Shown in pieces: positions 55,101-64,000 of a DNA stretch of 64,000 nt. The stretch is from Calliopum simillimum (lineage: Eukaryota; Arthropoda; Insecta; Diptera; Lauxaniidae). Position 1 is the first letter of the stretch. The number at the start of each line of letters is the position of its first letter. The notes below the pieces were generated by a model. That model saw only the letters and a list, made by a program, of their open reading frames with translations, did no database searches and was not told where the DNA came from. Both the position numbers and the translations under genes were made by a program. Where the stretch lies: assembly GCA_951812925.1 (NCBI GenBank), contig OX638370.1, positions 109,506,897 through 109,570,896 on the forward strand, given 5' to 3'.

Positions 55101-56528
55101 GTGCATTGAGGCAAGAAACGTGTTTCAAGATCATAGTTTTACACGAAATGATCAAAAAATTTAAAATATGAAACTACTAATAAAGTTTTTTGAAACAATC
55201 AATACTAGTGCACAGAAAGGTGGATCCTTTAGAGGACTTATAAATTCATTGAAACAATATATATTGTTTATAAATGATTTCCTTCAGAGCAGAAACAATT
55301 TCGAGTTTGGAGCTATTGATTAAAGTTCGTTAGAGAATCATTTTTCAATTTCAAGACATTATTTTAGGTCACAAAAACGCAATCCAACGGCCAGATCTTA
55401 TGAAAATTATGCAAATAGATACCCTAATTGAACAATTAAAGCCGCAAATACAGATATTTTTGATAACATTATTAACCATTTTTGCAAATTTAATGTTTCC
55501 GGTATACTGAATGTGGCCTTTTTAAAAAGAGTAATAAATGAAAATAACGATGAACTCTACCAAATTCTAGCGCATTGCTTAGAAATTTTCATTAACGTTT
55601 ATGAAGAAATTTGGTATAGGAGTGAAGGAAAGGCAAAAATTGTTAACCTTTGTGTTGAACAGGAAAGTAATGCACAACGGCTTCATACGTAAAATCTATG
55701 CCGAATACACCTACTTAGTAGGTGCTGCTAAAAAACAAGGAATTAGGTGAACAATCATTACATTAAATAAATAAGAAGTGGCTCCAGCCTGCCAATTGCT
55801 GATGAAAGCTGAAACTACTTTTGGAATTTTATTTTGTGGTAGATCATTAGTATTAACAAATAAAAGCGGTGCCAAAACAGAGTTTTGAGGAGCTCCTCTT
55901 TTAAGGTAGAGGAAATTTGACGTTGATTTGTTAGCCTTTTGCCTTTTTTTTGTAATTTTGGTGGTATTTACTTAAACATATTGAACAGTAACCTCAAACC
56001 AACAATGTCATCTGATCCATGCTTGCTTGCTAGCTTATAATAAGTATAAATCATTATCTGTTCAAAAAAAAAACAATAAAAATTATATAATTTATATTTT
56101 TTAATAAAATAATAACAATCAAAAATAATGATTATCTTGATCAAAAAACAATTACTGAACTATTTTTCCTAAAAAAAGAAAATTGAAAAAAGTAAAGTTT
56201 TTATTTTTAAATTTCCAACTTCAGCTTCTTTATGACCGGCTATCTACCTGTTGGTTTTGAATTTGGTGCCGAATTAACCTTCCCCGAACCGGAGGGTACA
56301 TCTTCTGGTATATTAAATGCTGCCGCACAAGCTTTTGGCATCATCTTTACCATGATCTATTCGGAGCTGTTGACTGAATATGGTGATATAACGGCGAATG
56401 TGACTATGGCCTCTGTAATGGTGGTTGGTACCGTGATTACAGCGCTTATTGGTTCAGATTTGCGTCGTCAGATGGCACAACAAGCAGTGCCAGCAAGTAG
56501 TCAATTAAGTGCAGCCAGTAATCCATAG
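46048..56528 (+). CDS. FLVCR: FLVCR-type MFS transporter, last five coding exons
   Basis: The five exons listed separately (46048-46186, 48080-48267, 48646-48770, 52270-52380, 56225-56528) join in phase to 288 codons plus stop. They match the second half of FLVCR, a 12-helix major facilitator protein of the plasma or organelle membrane, known in animals for haem export and choline/ethanolamine transport. Visible landmarks are GVAIGFVLPPIL, the RIGLSIVLAGMLGS helix, ETTLIVYAFSMIGM, GFFMTGYLPVGFEFGAELTF and PEPEGTSSGILNAAAQAFGI; the last helix is followed by a short polar tail. The first six helices' exons are not in the window or were not recognisable, so the protein is 5'-incomplete. All introns have GT/AG borders. 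The longest (about 3.8 kb) holds nested transposons. Confidence 0.92.
46484..46640. mobile_element. hAT-type MITE with 8 bp target duplication
   Basis: 157 bp with ends CAGGCCCGTGCAC and GCGCACGGTGCTG (inverted, imperfect) flanked on both sides by CTGAACCC (46476-46483 and 46641-46648). An 8 bp duplication and a CAG-type start are hAT features. Internal C- and G-runs can pair (GGGGGTTCAAACCCCC). It lies in an FLVCR intron. Confidence 0.8.
46950..47830. repeat. Dispersed repeat, copy 2, with palindrome
   Basis: It parallels 10260-11008: TTTTTATGAAAATTGGTGAA, ATGGCGGCCATAT, TTTGGAGACTGGTGCACCC, TTTTACGGTTTTTAAGTTAT, GTTGCCACCGTCCGGACGGT, then the diverged palindrome 47615-47820. A GGATCCTAGTAAAATTTTTG/AAATTTCACTAGGATCC pair closes it. 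It is located in an FLVCR intron. Confidence 0.6.
48080..48267 (+). CDS. FLVCR: FLVCR exon, cytosolic loop and helix 7
   Basis: The acceptor is TTGTTCAG; the nearer CAG at 48085-48087 would create a stop, so 48080 is correct. The donor is GTGAGT. It encodes FQDKPPTPPSAAQEVAQPGA (polar loop between helices 6 and 7) and NYVLLLISYGTNVGVFYAIS (helix 7), ending in phase 0 at STLLNP. Confidence 0.92.
48646..48770 (+). CDS. FLVCR: FLVCR exon, helix 8
   Basis: The acceptor is GTCTTTCAG and the donor GTGAGT. It encodes VVLKYYPGHEVDTGRIGLSI and VLAGMLGSVVSGVILDKTHK, ending with two bases of a split lysine codon. The GRIGL...GMLGS pattern is a strong FLVCR match. Confidence 0.93.
48771..52269 (+). other. 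FLVCR intron, 3.5 kb, mostly unique AT-rich DNA
   Basis: It lies between confirmed donor and acceptor. No inserted element with clear ends was found. Short frames at 48979-49746 lack motifs. Confidence 0.6.
52270..52380 (+). CDS. FLVCR: FLVCR exon, helix 9 and start of 10
   Basis: The acceptor is TCTCCACAG and the donor GTAAGT. The first base completes the lysine codon, then ETTLIVYAFSMIGMWVFAFT and GHIAVVYVTASLLG follow; the last two bases start a glycine codon finished in the next exon. Confidence 0.93.
52452..53796. mobile_element. Foldback, CAGGGTG family, complete copy
   Basis: Ends CAGGGTGTTAACGTTAAGGT and ATCGTTTACACCCTG are inverted, with TA on both sides (52450-52451 and 53797-53798). 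The arms pair over about 480 bp and meet near the CGCGTTACTCGCATGCGTTG segment. The right arm is interrupted by a 355 bp insertion at 53103-53457. The related copy at 16880-17736 lacks this insertion. It sits 71 bp after a splice donor of FLVCR, in the sense direction of its pre-mRNA. Confidence 0.85.
53103..53457. mobile_element. 355 bp nested element with AAGGGGAT ends
   Basis: Ends AAGGGGATACCTTTAATCTC and AGTTTAAAGGAATCCCCTT are inverted. ATT flanks both sides (53100-53102 and 53458-53460), and the sibling foldback near 17370 has the single uninterrupted AAAATTATAAAAGG. The interior has repeated TTTTCGAGG/TTTACGAG motifs in both orientations. The superfamily is not determined; a 3 bp duplication fits several DNA transposon groups. 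Confidence 0.8.
54290..55720 (+). pseudogene. P-element-like (THAP9-type) transposase remnant
   Basis: Pieces in order: DLRYNYVNGKYIGVVSKGPE and AKVLVFYITGTTDPL (54300-54428), then, after a LINE fragment, FTKLVIKSFQDCKIKQKMIL, ADQHQVNVKLYKLLSESTGI, NGIYFVHNTFHILGCFKNLL (54700-54900), and FRGLINSLKQYILFINDFLQ plus SLENHFSISRHYFRSQKRNP (55218-55390). This order fits the P-element/THAP9 transposase core: the (C)DQ..N motif, the HxxK-like segment, then the LENLFS..R.R..NP tail. Stops and shifts divide it. The DNA-binding THAP domain was not found. The assignment rests on motif memory. Confidence 0.55.
54478..54700 (-). pseudogene. LINE 3' fragment, ORF2 C-terminus
   Basis: Minus-strand translation ALEWNPQGSRGCGRPKTNWK, SLEKEIQESGKSWQEIKVIA, RDRDKWRDFILALCSS then stop. 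The W.PQG.R..GRP..TW...L...I...G..W..L...A.DR..WR..V..LC pattern is a common carboxyl end of LINE reverse transcriptase proteins. A CATACATACATG tail follows. It interrupts the P-like remnant on the other strand, so it is younger. Confidence 0.75.
55721..56224 (+). other. End of FLVCR intron, nothing recognised
   Basis: AT-rich DNA up to the acceptor AACTTCAG at 56224. A possible LINE-like fragment around 55780-55920 on the minus strand is too decayed to call. Confidence 0.4.
56225..56528 (+). CDS. FLVCR: FLVCR last exon, helices 10-12 and tail
   Basis: The acceptor is CCAACTTCAG. It encodes FFMTGYLPVGFEFGAELTFP, EPEGTSSGILNAAAQAFGII, FTMIYSELLTEYGDITANVT, MASVMVVGTVITALIGSDLR and a short polar tail ending AASNP, with TAG at 56526-56528. 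The GYLP.GFEF...EGTSSG run is the most conserved part of the family. Confidence 0.95.
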
Positions 56529-57216
56529 AAATAGAAATGTGATTAAGGCAATTCCAAGCAATTTAGTAGTTATGTATCATATGTATTTTGGTGTCAAAAC
56601 AGAAATTACTACCGTCAATCAAGTTATTACGATTGATGTGTGTGTGGAGGGAAAGGAAATTTAAAAACAAGGATTTTTTTTTTAATTTGTTTTTAATTTA
56701 TATAATACAGGGTGTTTAGTCAAGTTAGAAAAAAAAAAAATTTATTTCGACAATTTATTTTAAGTAAAATTTTATTATAATTTTTATAAAAAAACAAAAA
56801 GGTTTATAAGTAATTTGAAAAAAAAAAAACAATATTTTAATTTTTACACTGTTGCACAAGTATTTTGTAAATTTCTTTTATATACAAACATATATTTTGT
56901 TTTTTTATCATTTAAGCATATGTACTAGTGTTGAAAGGTTGTATTGTTACTAATGTTATTGTTTTTGTTTCTTAGCGTTTAATTAGTTAAATTTAGTAAT
57001 TTTATATTAGCAATAAAAATAAGCAATTTTAGCTGCAATTTTTTATTTATTTTTTTTTTTTTTTTTTGTTTTTAGATTTTTACTTTAGATTTTGCTACAC
57101 TGTTTATTATTATAATAAAAAAATTTGTTAATTTTTTAGAGTTTATTAATATCTAATCTCGTGTTAATCAATAATGCATCAGGACGATATAGTTAACTTA
57201 AATGCATGCATACATA
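56529..57216 (+). other. FLVCR 3' UTR and downstream DNA
   Basis: Very AT-rich with poly-A and poly-T runs. The 3' UTR presumably ends after the AATAAA at 57012-57017 or an earlier signal. Confidence 0.5.
57012..57017 (+). terminator. Candidate polyadenylation signal of FLVCR
   Basis: AATAAA 484 bp after the stop codon. The call is by position only, because the surroundings are AT-rich. Confidence 0.35.
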
Positions 57217-57360
57217 TGAGGCTATGAGCGCAAGAGTGGCCTAACCTTTACTTCGTTGATAAAGCAAAATCACATAACCTGAATCGATACAAACACAAGT
57301 TATTTGCTTTTGATTTTTTAACAAAGTGAGGGTTAGGCCACTATTGCGCTCATAGCCTCA
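57217..57360. mobile_element. 144 bp MITE with TGAGGCTATGAGCGCAA ends
   Basis: The left end TGAGGCTATGAGCGCAAGAG and the right end CTATTGCGCTCATAGCCTCA are inverted over about 30 bp, extended by GGCCTAACC/GGTTAGGCC. TA flanks both sides (57215-57216 and 57361-57362). No coding capacity. Confidence 0.85.
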
Positions 57361-57362
57361 TA

Positions 57363-57994
57363 TATGGTTTACACTGCCATACATAATCACACAAGCAACC
57401 AAACACATGCATATTTTCAAATACGTATACACTTCGAAACTGAAAACTTTCAAAGTTTGTTTCGGTTAACCAAACCGAAATAAGAAAAGCCACAGCTCAA
57501 AGACCAGCGTTTGCACTGTTTAGCTTGGTTTTATCTCTGACAGTAAGCTATCAAAATTCTTCAGAAATTTTCATAAAGATACGTCGAAGAAGTCTGTTGG
57601 AATTGTGCCACATTCAAAATAAGGGCTAGAAAGTTGAAAATACAGGATCTTATCATTAATAAGCATTCTCGAGAAAATTTATTCACGACAAGGCCCATAG
57701 AAAACAGCTCAATATTTTTGTTTTTGTAAAATTTCCCGAAACGATTTAAAAGCTTTGCCAATGGTAAGTTAGTAAGAATGTAATTAAAGTTTTAATCTGT
57801 GAATGTAAACTAACCCTTAAATAATTATACCGTCTAAAAAAACACAAAGTTCTAAAGTAATTTAATGATAAAGTAAAATTTGTTAAAAAGTAGAAATTTA
57901 AAAATTTAAATCCCACCATTAAAATAAGTAAAAGTTATTGTAAATTTCTCGAAAAGAAAAGGAAAGCCTGGAAATATGATCAGATGTTTATCAA
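57363..57994. other. Intergenic DNA, nothing recognised
   Basis: AT-rich with no supported feature. Confidence 0.45.
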
Positions 57995-58640
57995 GGGTGG
58001 TTATCCAAAATATCCAAAAAAAAAAAAAAAATCCAATGAAAAATATCCAAAACAACATCAAAAAATAAAAGCATCCATTAAAAAAATGTCCAAAAATTAA
58101 AACATTCATTAAAAAAATGTCCAAAAATTTGTGAATGTTTTTCTTTTTTGTTTTTATTTTTGGATGTTTTTATTTTTGGGTGGTTTTATTTTTGGATGTT
58201 TTTTGGATGCTTTTTTTTTTTTGGATGTTTTTATTTTTGGATGTTTTTCATTGGATCTTTTTTTTTGTTTTTTTTTTTTTTGGATGTTTTTATTTTTGAA
58301 TGTTTTTTTTGGATGTTTTTTTTTTTGGATGTTTTTATTTTTGGATGTTTTTTTTTGGATGTTTTTATTTTTGGATGTTTTTTTTTGGATGTTTTTCATT
58401 CGATCTTTTTTTTGTTTTTTTTTAGATATTTTTTTTTTTGGATGTTTTTTTTGGATGTTTTTCATTGGATCTTTTTTTTTGTTTATTTTTTGGATGTTTT
58501 TATTTTTGAATGTTTTTTTTTGGATGGTTTCACTTTTGGATGTTTTTCTTTTTGGATGTTTTTTGGATGTTATTATTTTTGGATGTTTTTATTTTTGGAT
58601 GTTTTTTTTTTTTGGATGTTTTTATTTGGATATTTTTGAG
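57995..58640. repeat. TTTTTGGATG minisatellite with strand switch
   Basis: From about 58135 to 58640 the plus strand is built of TTTTTGGATG and TTTTTATTTTTGGATG-like units with almost no C. From 57995 to 58130 the complementary form, such as AAAAATATCCAAAAC and AAAAATGTCCAAAAA, is on the plus strand. The array thus switches orientation near 58130. The long open frames it gives (171 and 163 codons of F, L, W, D, G) are repeat artefacts. Confidence 0.9.
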
Positions 58641-59967
58641 TGTTGAACGATTTCCGTATTGATTAGGATATACTATAGAAAGATACAAATGAAACTTTGC
58701 CAAATATGTTCACATGATTAGCATATTTTAGTATAATATTTATAGAAAATAAAAACACAAAAAACGTTATAACCACAAAGATCATTTATCAAGTTTAATA
58801 AATGTTTGTAAATACATATATATTCCAAAATTAATTGACAGCTGAAAAAAAAGAAACTGTCAAAAATCGTCAATTATTTGGGTACGCACGTTTGTTGTAC
58901 ATTTTAAAGCATATCAATGGAATATAAAATACAATATTGAAACAAGTATTGTGCCAAAAAGAAAAGCATTAATTTTAAACCATACCACCAAAAAACAATT
59001 AGTGTCGAGACCATGCAAACACATGGAAAAATCTTCTAGCTACATCCTTATGTACATTTGGTGAAAGTATTAGACCATCAACAGTTGATTTTCTGGGGAA
59101 CGAACACAGTCTAATGTTTACGCCATTCAAATTATCGAGTGTATTGAGTTTAGAGGGTCTCCATGCTAAACAAGGTTAACAAAAGAATTAAACCAACACA
59201 TGATACAATTTTGTACATATGTATATTGTCTAAGACTCGAATACCGCTAATTTTCAATTGGAGTTAATAGAGGCGTGTCTCTTGATATCAAATCTATAAA
59301 CTTGAAATTCTAGATCTTTGGCGTTAAACAACATATTGGAAAAAAGTTTTCACAAAAATCTTCAAAACCAACAATTTCAGAAGAAGAAAATTATCAGAGT
59401 CTTGTTTGTACATCTTCTGTTGGTCTGAAGATTTGCAAACTCAAGTTTTAAATATTAAACTCCATAGTATTTGAATTACCTTATAGAAAGAGTTATCATT
59501 GTTTTTCCTGAATAAAATGATTTAGTAATTCAGGTAAGGGGACGTCTAGGTCTGGGCCTGGGAAAGCGTCTGTTAAAGCTATTGTAAAATAATTTCAATA
59601 ATTCTCACAAAATTAAAATAGATATTTCCCATAAATGTTTAATAAAAAAAAATATGTATTTTACACTTAGTTAACAATTTGTAAATAAAAACGCAATGTT
59701 TAAATAAAATAACAAAATTTAGGGAATGAATTTAGAATTGCAAATGTTAAAAGAAAAAACCAATAAATATAAAAAAAATTGTCGAAGAATCTAAAAAGAA
59801 CACCAAAATACTAAAAATATCTTAATCAACATCAAATTTAAAATGAATAAAAAAATAAATAAATTTAAAACATATTTTATCAAAATGTAAGGTAAAAACA
59901 TACGTCTGTGCAAAGGTGGCAAAACATGATATTATGATTAACTTTAATTACACTGTGCAATACAAAA
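58641..59967. other. Intergenic DNA, nothing recognised
   Basis: AT-rich with no gene or repeat boundary that I could support. Confidence 0.45.
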
Positions 59968-60186
59968 ATCTGAATTCGATCTCGATAACTTTTTTTGTCT
60001 AGTTTAGGGTCGCTGATTCAGAATCCGGCAAACGTTTTTTCCTATCACGTCTGAGATCCGAGTTATTATTGAATTAAAGTGCAGAAAATGCTATTTTCAG
60101 ACTTATGGCGTACATCCAGGGAGTAGCCAGATTCAGAATCAGCGACCCTGAATTAGTCAAAAGTTATCGAGATCAAATTCAGATTG
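59968..60186. repeat. 219 bp palindrome, TCTGAATTCGATCTCGATAA arms
   Basis: The left arm AATCTGAATTCGATCTCGAT...TAGGGTCGCTGATTCAGAAT pairs with the right arm ATTCAGAATCAGCGACCCTG...ATCGAGATCAAATTCAGATT. Arms are about 60 bp. No coding capacity. Confidence 0.75.
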
Positions 60187-60374
60187 GCTTTCCTTCAATT
60201 TGTTGCACTGCGTTCTTATTATTTGAAGGCTATGGATTTCATTGCGACCTAAAAAGTTCATTTGTTCAGCCTATTTTCCTATCAGAGCAGTTTCAGACTA
60301 TCTATGAATCTCGCCACTGATGTGGGATTAATATTACATAAGTTATTAGGATCTAAAATCTCGGCACCTAGGTA

Positions 60375-61370
60375 GGGGAGGGGTGGCTAGTGTGGACAAA
60401 TTCTAAGTCTCGCGCCGTTTTGAATTTTTTGTTTCTGTTTTATATTTTTCATGTTGGTATTTGCACTCTGCATCACCAAAAAAAAATTCATTTGTTGACA
60501 GTTCAGCTTTCCATGATAACGTGACCGAACGTGTTTTACGCAGCAAAAAGTAATTTTTTTGTTGTTTCGTAATTTCAGTGATACTTTTAAACTAATTATT
60601 CTTCTGCTGTAGTGTTAATAGATAATACAACTAAAAAAATAGTGTTTATTTAAACCATTGAAATTATTTTTGAAGAACTTTACCGTAAGATTTAAAAAAA
60701 AAATGTTTTTGTTTAAAAAGTCATGTAGGGGCTAGTGTGGACAACTGAAATGGGGCTAGTGTGGAAATGTCCGCAGCAGCTGAAATGACTAGAGAAATCG
60801 TTAGACCATTTCTAAAAGCCGTTCCAAGAAAGTACGTTACTAAAAAGAAAGAACGACAGATTCACGTATGCCGATTTACCGGATACCAGCGAAAATTACC
60901 GAAATGAAAAAAGTGGCAAAGCTGCCACAACCACAACAACTGTCGGGAACATCGCGATCAGCAAGTTATATGAAGTTTGATATAAATTTCTCCAAATACA
61001 ACATGGGATAGCAGTTAATTTTTATTTGTATTACATCATTATTTTCTTCAATAAACATGTATCTGAACTCTTTCTTAACGTTTTTGTATGAATTATCAAG
61101 TTTCTTATGGTGTCCACATTAGCCCCCAGTTAAATCAATGGTTGTCCACTCTAGCCCCGTATAAGGGGCTAGTGTGGACAAATGTAAGCTCTCTTTAAAA
61201 TAATTTAATAGTGCATTTATGAAAATAAAAAATCATAACTATTGATGCACTTATGAAGGCAAGAGGTATAAGCAATCGCTAAAAATTACTTTATTACAAA
61301 AATGATATATTTACATATATATTTTTGTAATTATATAAAAATTGTCCACACTAGCCCCCCTCCCCTCCCC
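60375..61370 (+). mobile_element. Element with GGGGCTAGTGTGGACA repeats, pogo-like remnant
   Basis: Ends GGGGAGGGGTGGCTAGTGTG and CACTAGCCCCCCTCCCCTCC are inverted, with TA at 60373-60374 and 61371-61372. The motif GGGGCTAGTGTGGA recurs at about 60727, 60752 and 61164 and in reverse at 61111 and 61143, as clustered binding sites would. Between them is a decayed coding stretch of pogo/Tigger type. At 996 bp it is a deletion derivative. Confidence 0.75.
60767..60981 (+). pseudogene. Pogo/Tigger-like transposase C-terminal remnant
   Basis: ATG at 60767 gives MSAAAEMTREIVRPFLKAVP, RKYVTKKKERQIHV; after a one-base shift it continues ADLPDTSENYRNEKSGKAAT. This resembles the tail of pogo/Tigger-type transposases, where I(R)PFPKA.PRK..T.RKK.... 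is followed by TDTPEN.....E. The DDD catalytic core and the DNA-binding domain are missing. The call rests on this linker pattern only. Confidence 0.5.
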
Positions 61371-61372
61371 TA

Positions 61373-62540
61373 CTTAGTTCTGTGACCTGACACTATTTTG
61401 CAATCTTTTTTATATCTTTTCTGCCAAGGTTTAAAGAAGATTCTACCTTAACACTTTTTGGATTGATTAACCTTTTTGCCTTTTAAATGGAGCTCTCCAG
61501 CGGTCGATAAGGCTATTTTCTTTCCATTCCTAAATTAAATTATTTTTAAAGCTGTTGTTCACTCCGCAGAAGGGTTCTATAGGATATATGGGTATATCAA
61601 AATATTGAGTGCGTCTCTCTTAGCCAAGCAATCTGTCTTCATATCCCTTGTGCCCGGGTATATTAAAAGAGTCACATCATTCCTCATGGATAAGACTTGA
61701 AGTAGTTCAAAACACTCCCAGACAAGCTTGAGTGTATTGAAGAAGCTGCTAATGATGTTCGAATCTTTTCAGTGTCCGAGTAAATGCACAACTCTAAAGC
61801 GTTGACTTCCGCCTGCAACTGCTTTTGGGAATCTTGGTCCCACGACCCCAGCTACTGCATACAAACATTTTTCATGGGACGAAACTAAAACTTAAATTTG
61901 ATGGGAAAAAACATGTAAAATCTGTCATACTCGTTTGATAGTCTGTCTTGTCTCTTGTCTTGAAAAAAGAAGGCGTAAAGTTATACGATTTTACCAGCAC
62001 CTAGATCTCACCTAGATAATGAAAAAAGCCTATTACGAAAAAAAAATTTGACTTATCCGGGTCGATGGAAAAATAATTGGATAAACCGCTACCACAAAGC
62101 TTACCTTGAGAGTATTAAGGAAACAAAAAAATTTGTCTCTTTGTCTCTAAAAACAGCCAAAATCGTATTTTTTTTTTTTTCATAACTTTGGCAGATGATG
62201 TCCGATGTTTAAAAGTTATATATCGTTATAAAGTGCTTAATTGGGCTTTACTTAGCACTTTTTTTGGTAAAATGTAAATATATTTTTAAAGAATTTTATA
62301 AATAAAAAATGACGTTTATGGGGATACGAACCAGGGAAACTAGGTCGTACTAGTCGAATATGACCTCGAAGCTCCAAAGAAGGTGCGGAAAAACTAGTTA
62401 GGGTGGTATCTTTGGCCTGGCCAAAAACTACACTGCATTTCAAGTATATTATTAAACATTTAGTTGATAAATACTATGCAATATTCTTGTACATACAAGT
62501 TTTTATTAAAATAAATACCGGATAATTTTTTTTTTTTTTT
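61373..62540. other. Intergenic DNA, no gene supported
   Basis: Around 61540-61860 the minus strand has RNase H-like or LINE-like flavour (GC-richer, fewer stops), but no motif was clear. The rest is AT-rich. Confidence 0.4.
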
Positions 62541-62696
62541 TATACCCTACACCCAGGGTATATTCACTTTGTCCTTCCGTTTGTAACGCAGAGAAGGAGG
62601 CGTGGCAGGTATAGAAAAGTATATATATTCTTGATCAGCGTCACCTCCTGAGTCGATTTAGCCATGTCCGTCTGTCTGGCTGGCTGGCTGGCTGGG

Positions 62697-62734
<38 letters not shown>

Positions 62735-63654
62735 TGTGTTGAAATACACTTTTTGGGAAAACTGAGCAAGATAATTCAATGAAATTTGGTACACTGCCTT
62801 CATCGTCAAAGTTAGCTCGGGGGATTGAAAATGAGCAAAATCGGTCAACGGACACGCCTACCGCCCATACAAAAATTATATTCAAAACGCAATTTTAGGA
62901 GTATTTTTCACGACAATGCAACCACAATACATATAAGTACTACGAATTGTAAGCGCAAGCTCTGAAAAAAAAACTGAGCGAATTCGGACAAGAGGGCGTG
63001 GCACCTCCCATATAAGCAAAAGCTTCAAAACGCTATACTGAAAGCGTTTTTTGAGATATTCGAACCAACTTTGACTTAGACACTAAGAATTATAAATAAA
63101 AGCTCTCAGCAAAAATTGGTTGAAATCGTACAAGGGGGCGTGGCACCTCCCATATAAGCAAAAGTTTCAAAATGCTATACTGAAAAAGTTTTTTGAGATA
63201 ATCCAATTAAATATCACTCTGACACTAAAAACTATAAATGCAAGCTCTGAACAAAAACTAGGTGTACTCGGACAAGAGGGCGTGGCACCTCCCATATAAG
63301 CAAAAGCTTCAAAACGCTATACTGAAAGCGTTTTTTGAGATATTTGAACCAAATTTGACTCAGACACTAAGAATTATAAATGAAAGCTCTCAGCAAAAAC
63401 TGGGTGAAATCAGACAAGGGGGCGTGGCACCTCCCATGTAAGCAAAAGAATCAAAATGCTATACTGAAAGAGTTTTTTGAGATAATCCAACTAAATTTCA
63501 CTCTGACAATAAAAACTATAAATGCAAGCTCTGAACAAAAACTGGGTGTACTCGGGCAAGAGGGAGTGGCACCTCCCATATAAGCAAAATTTTCAAAATA
63601 CTGCAGTGTAGGGTATTTATTTTTTGGCCGGGCCAAAATTTACACCCTTACTAG
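62541..63654 (+). mobile_element. Dispersed ~1 kb repeat, copy D, longest
   Basis: It starts TATACCCTACACCCAGGGTA after a T-run of about 20, has the CTTGATCAGCGTCACCTCCT and GAGTCGATTTAGCCATGTCC signature, GGCTG microsatellite (62671-62735), five ~142 bp units with GGGCGTGGCACCTCCCAT-type cores (about 62993, 63136, 63277, 63419, 63560), hairpin TTGGCCGGGCCAA, and ends CTTACTAG followed by T. Confidence 0.8.
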
Positions 63655-64000
63655 TTTTTTGTTTGTTTTTGTGTCCTAGACACTCGCAAGGTAAGCTTTA
63701 AATTACGGTGCGGTTTCTCCAAACTTTTTAATGAAAACGGTGAGCCAAACAATAAATAGTGTTAGAATCTCTTTTGCAGAGAGTGACAGGTTCTTCAAAA
63801 AATATTCATTTGCATTAACGAAAAAGTAATAGTTTAGGAAATATTCTTAAAAAACCGAAAGAAGTCGTAAAATTCGATTTTATCGAATATATCCTGAACG
63901 GAAATACAAATTAATCCACAGAGGAGATTCCATTATCTTTTATCGTGTGACTCACCATTTTAGTAAAAAAAAGCTTCAAAAATAAAAAGTAATTGAAACC
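63655..64000. other. Intergenic DNA at window end
   Basis: AT-rich. TCCTGAACGGAAATAC is similar to a segment near 51230, but no element was defined. Confidence 0.4.

Noticed and set aside
58131..58646. 171- and 163-codon open frames rich in F, L, W and D
   Set aside because: They are produced by the TTTTTGGATG minisatellite in several frames at once; no start context or domain.

Overview
The window looks like a fly (dipteran) nuclear genome segment. It is very AT-rich and gene-poor, has introns with GT/AG borders, and is packed with Tc1/mariner-type, foldback, P-like, Helitron-like and LINE repeats. The one gene I can name matches insect FLVCR proteins. No bacterial, rRNA, tRNA or CRISPR feature was seen. 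All calls come from reading the sequence; no database search was run.

Layout. 1-28 kb is a transposon graveyard. It holds a 1.3 kb foldback (1231-2552), a 338 bp palindromic MITE (4018-4355), and a Tc1-like element (6017-10092) whose 3' part carries a 2.4 kb foldback with an internal ~169 bp tandem array. It also holds a G-motif-ended element (13647-15929) carrying a dispersed 1 kb repeat, further foldbacks, a deleted mariner (18181-19070), a Helitron-like insertion (20261-20666), an unidentified decayed coding remnant (24096-24716) and a TA-flanked 1.6 kb element (25202-26815). At 28.1-29.5 kb lies an intronless gene for a putative secreted glycoprotein, interrupted by one in-frame TAA. Two palindromes and a dispersed repeat carrying a mariner-like fragment follow to 32.1 kb. 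A near-complete two-ORF non-LTR retrotransposon occupies about 33.85-37.49 kb on the minus strand. 38-44 kb holds more MITEs, palindromes and a 1.2 kb mariner.

The last five coding exons of a 12-TM MFS transporter, FLVCR, lie at 46048-56528 on the plus strand; its 5' exons were not found. Its introns hold an hAT-type MITE with an exact 8 bp target duplication, a TA-flanked foldback with another insertion nested in it, and a P-element-like transposase remnant split by a LINE fragment. Beyond the gene come a 144 bp MITE, a strand-switching minisatellite, a pogo-like remnant (60375-61370) and another dispersed repeat.

Most notable observations. The LINE ORF1 ends with the canonical -1 slippery heptamer A AAA AAC directly before its stop codon; a -1 slip enters ORF2, and an 8 bp stem lies downstream. 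A small non-autonomous Helitron-like family has its ends and its A/T insertion site confirmed by sibling empty sites. Two other insertions also have paralogous empty sites inside this window.
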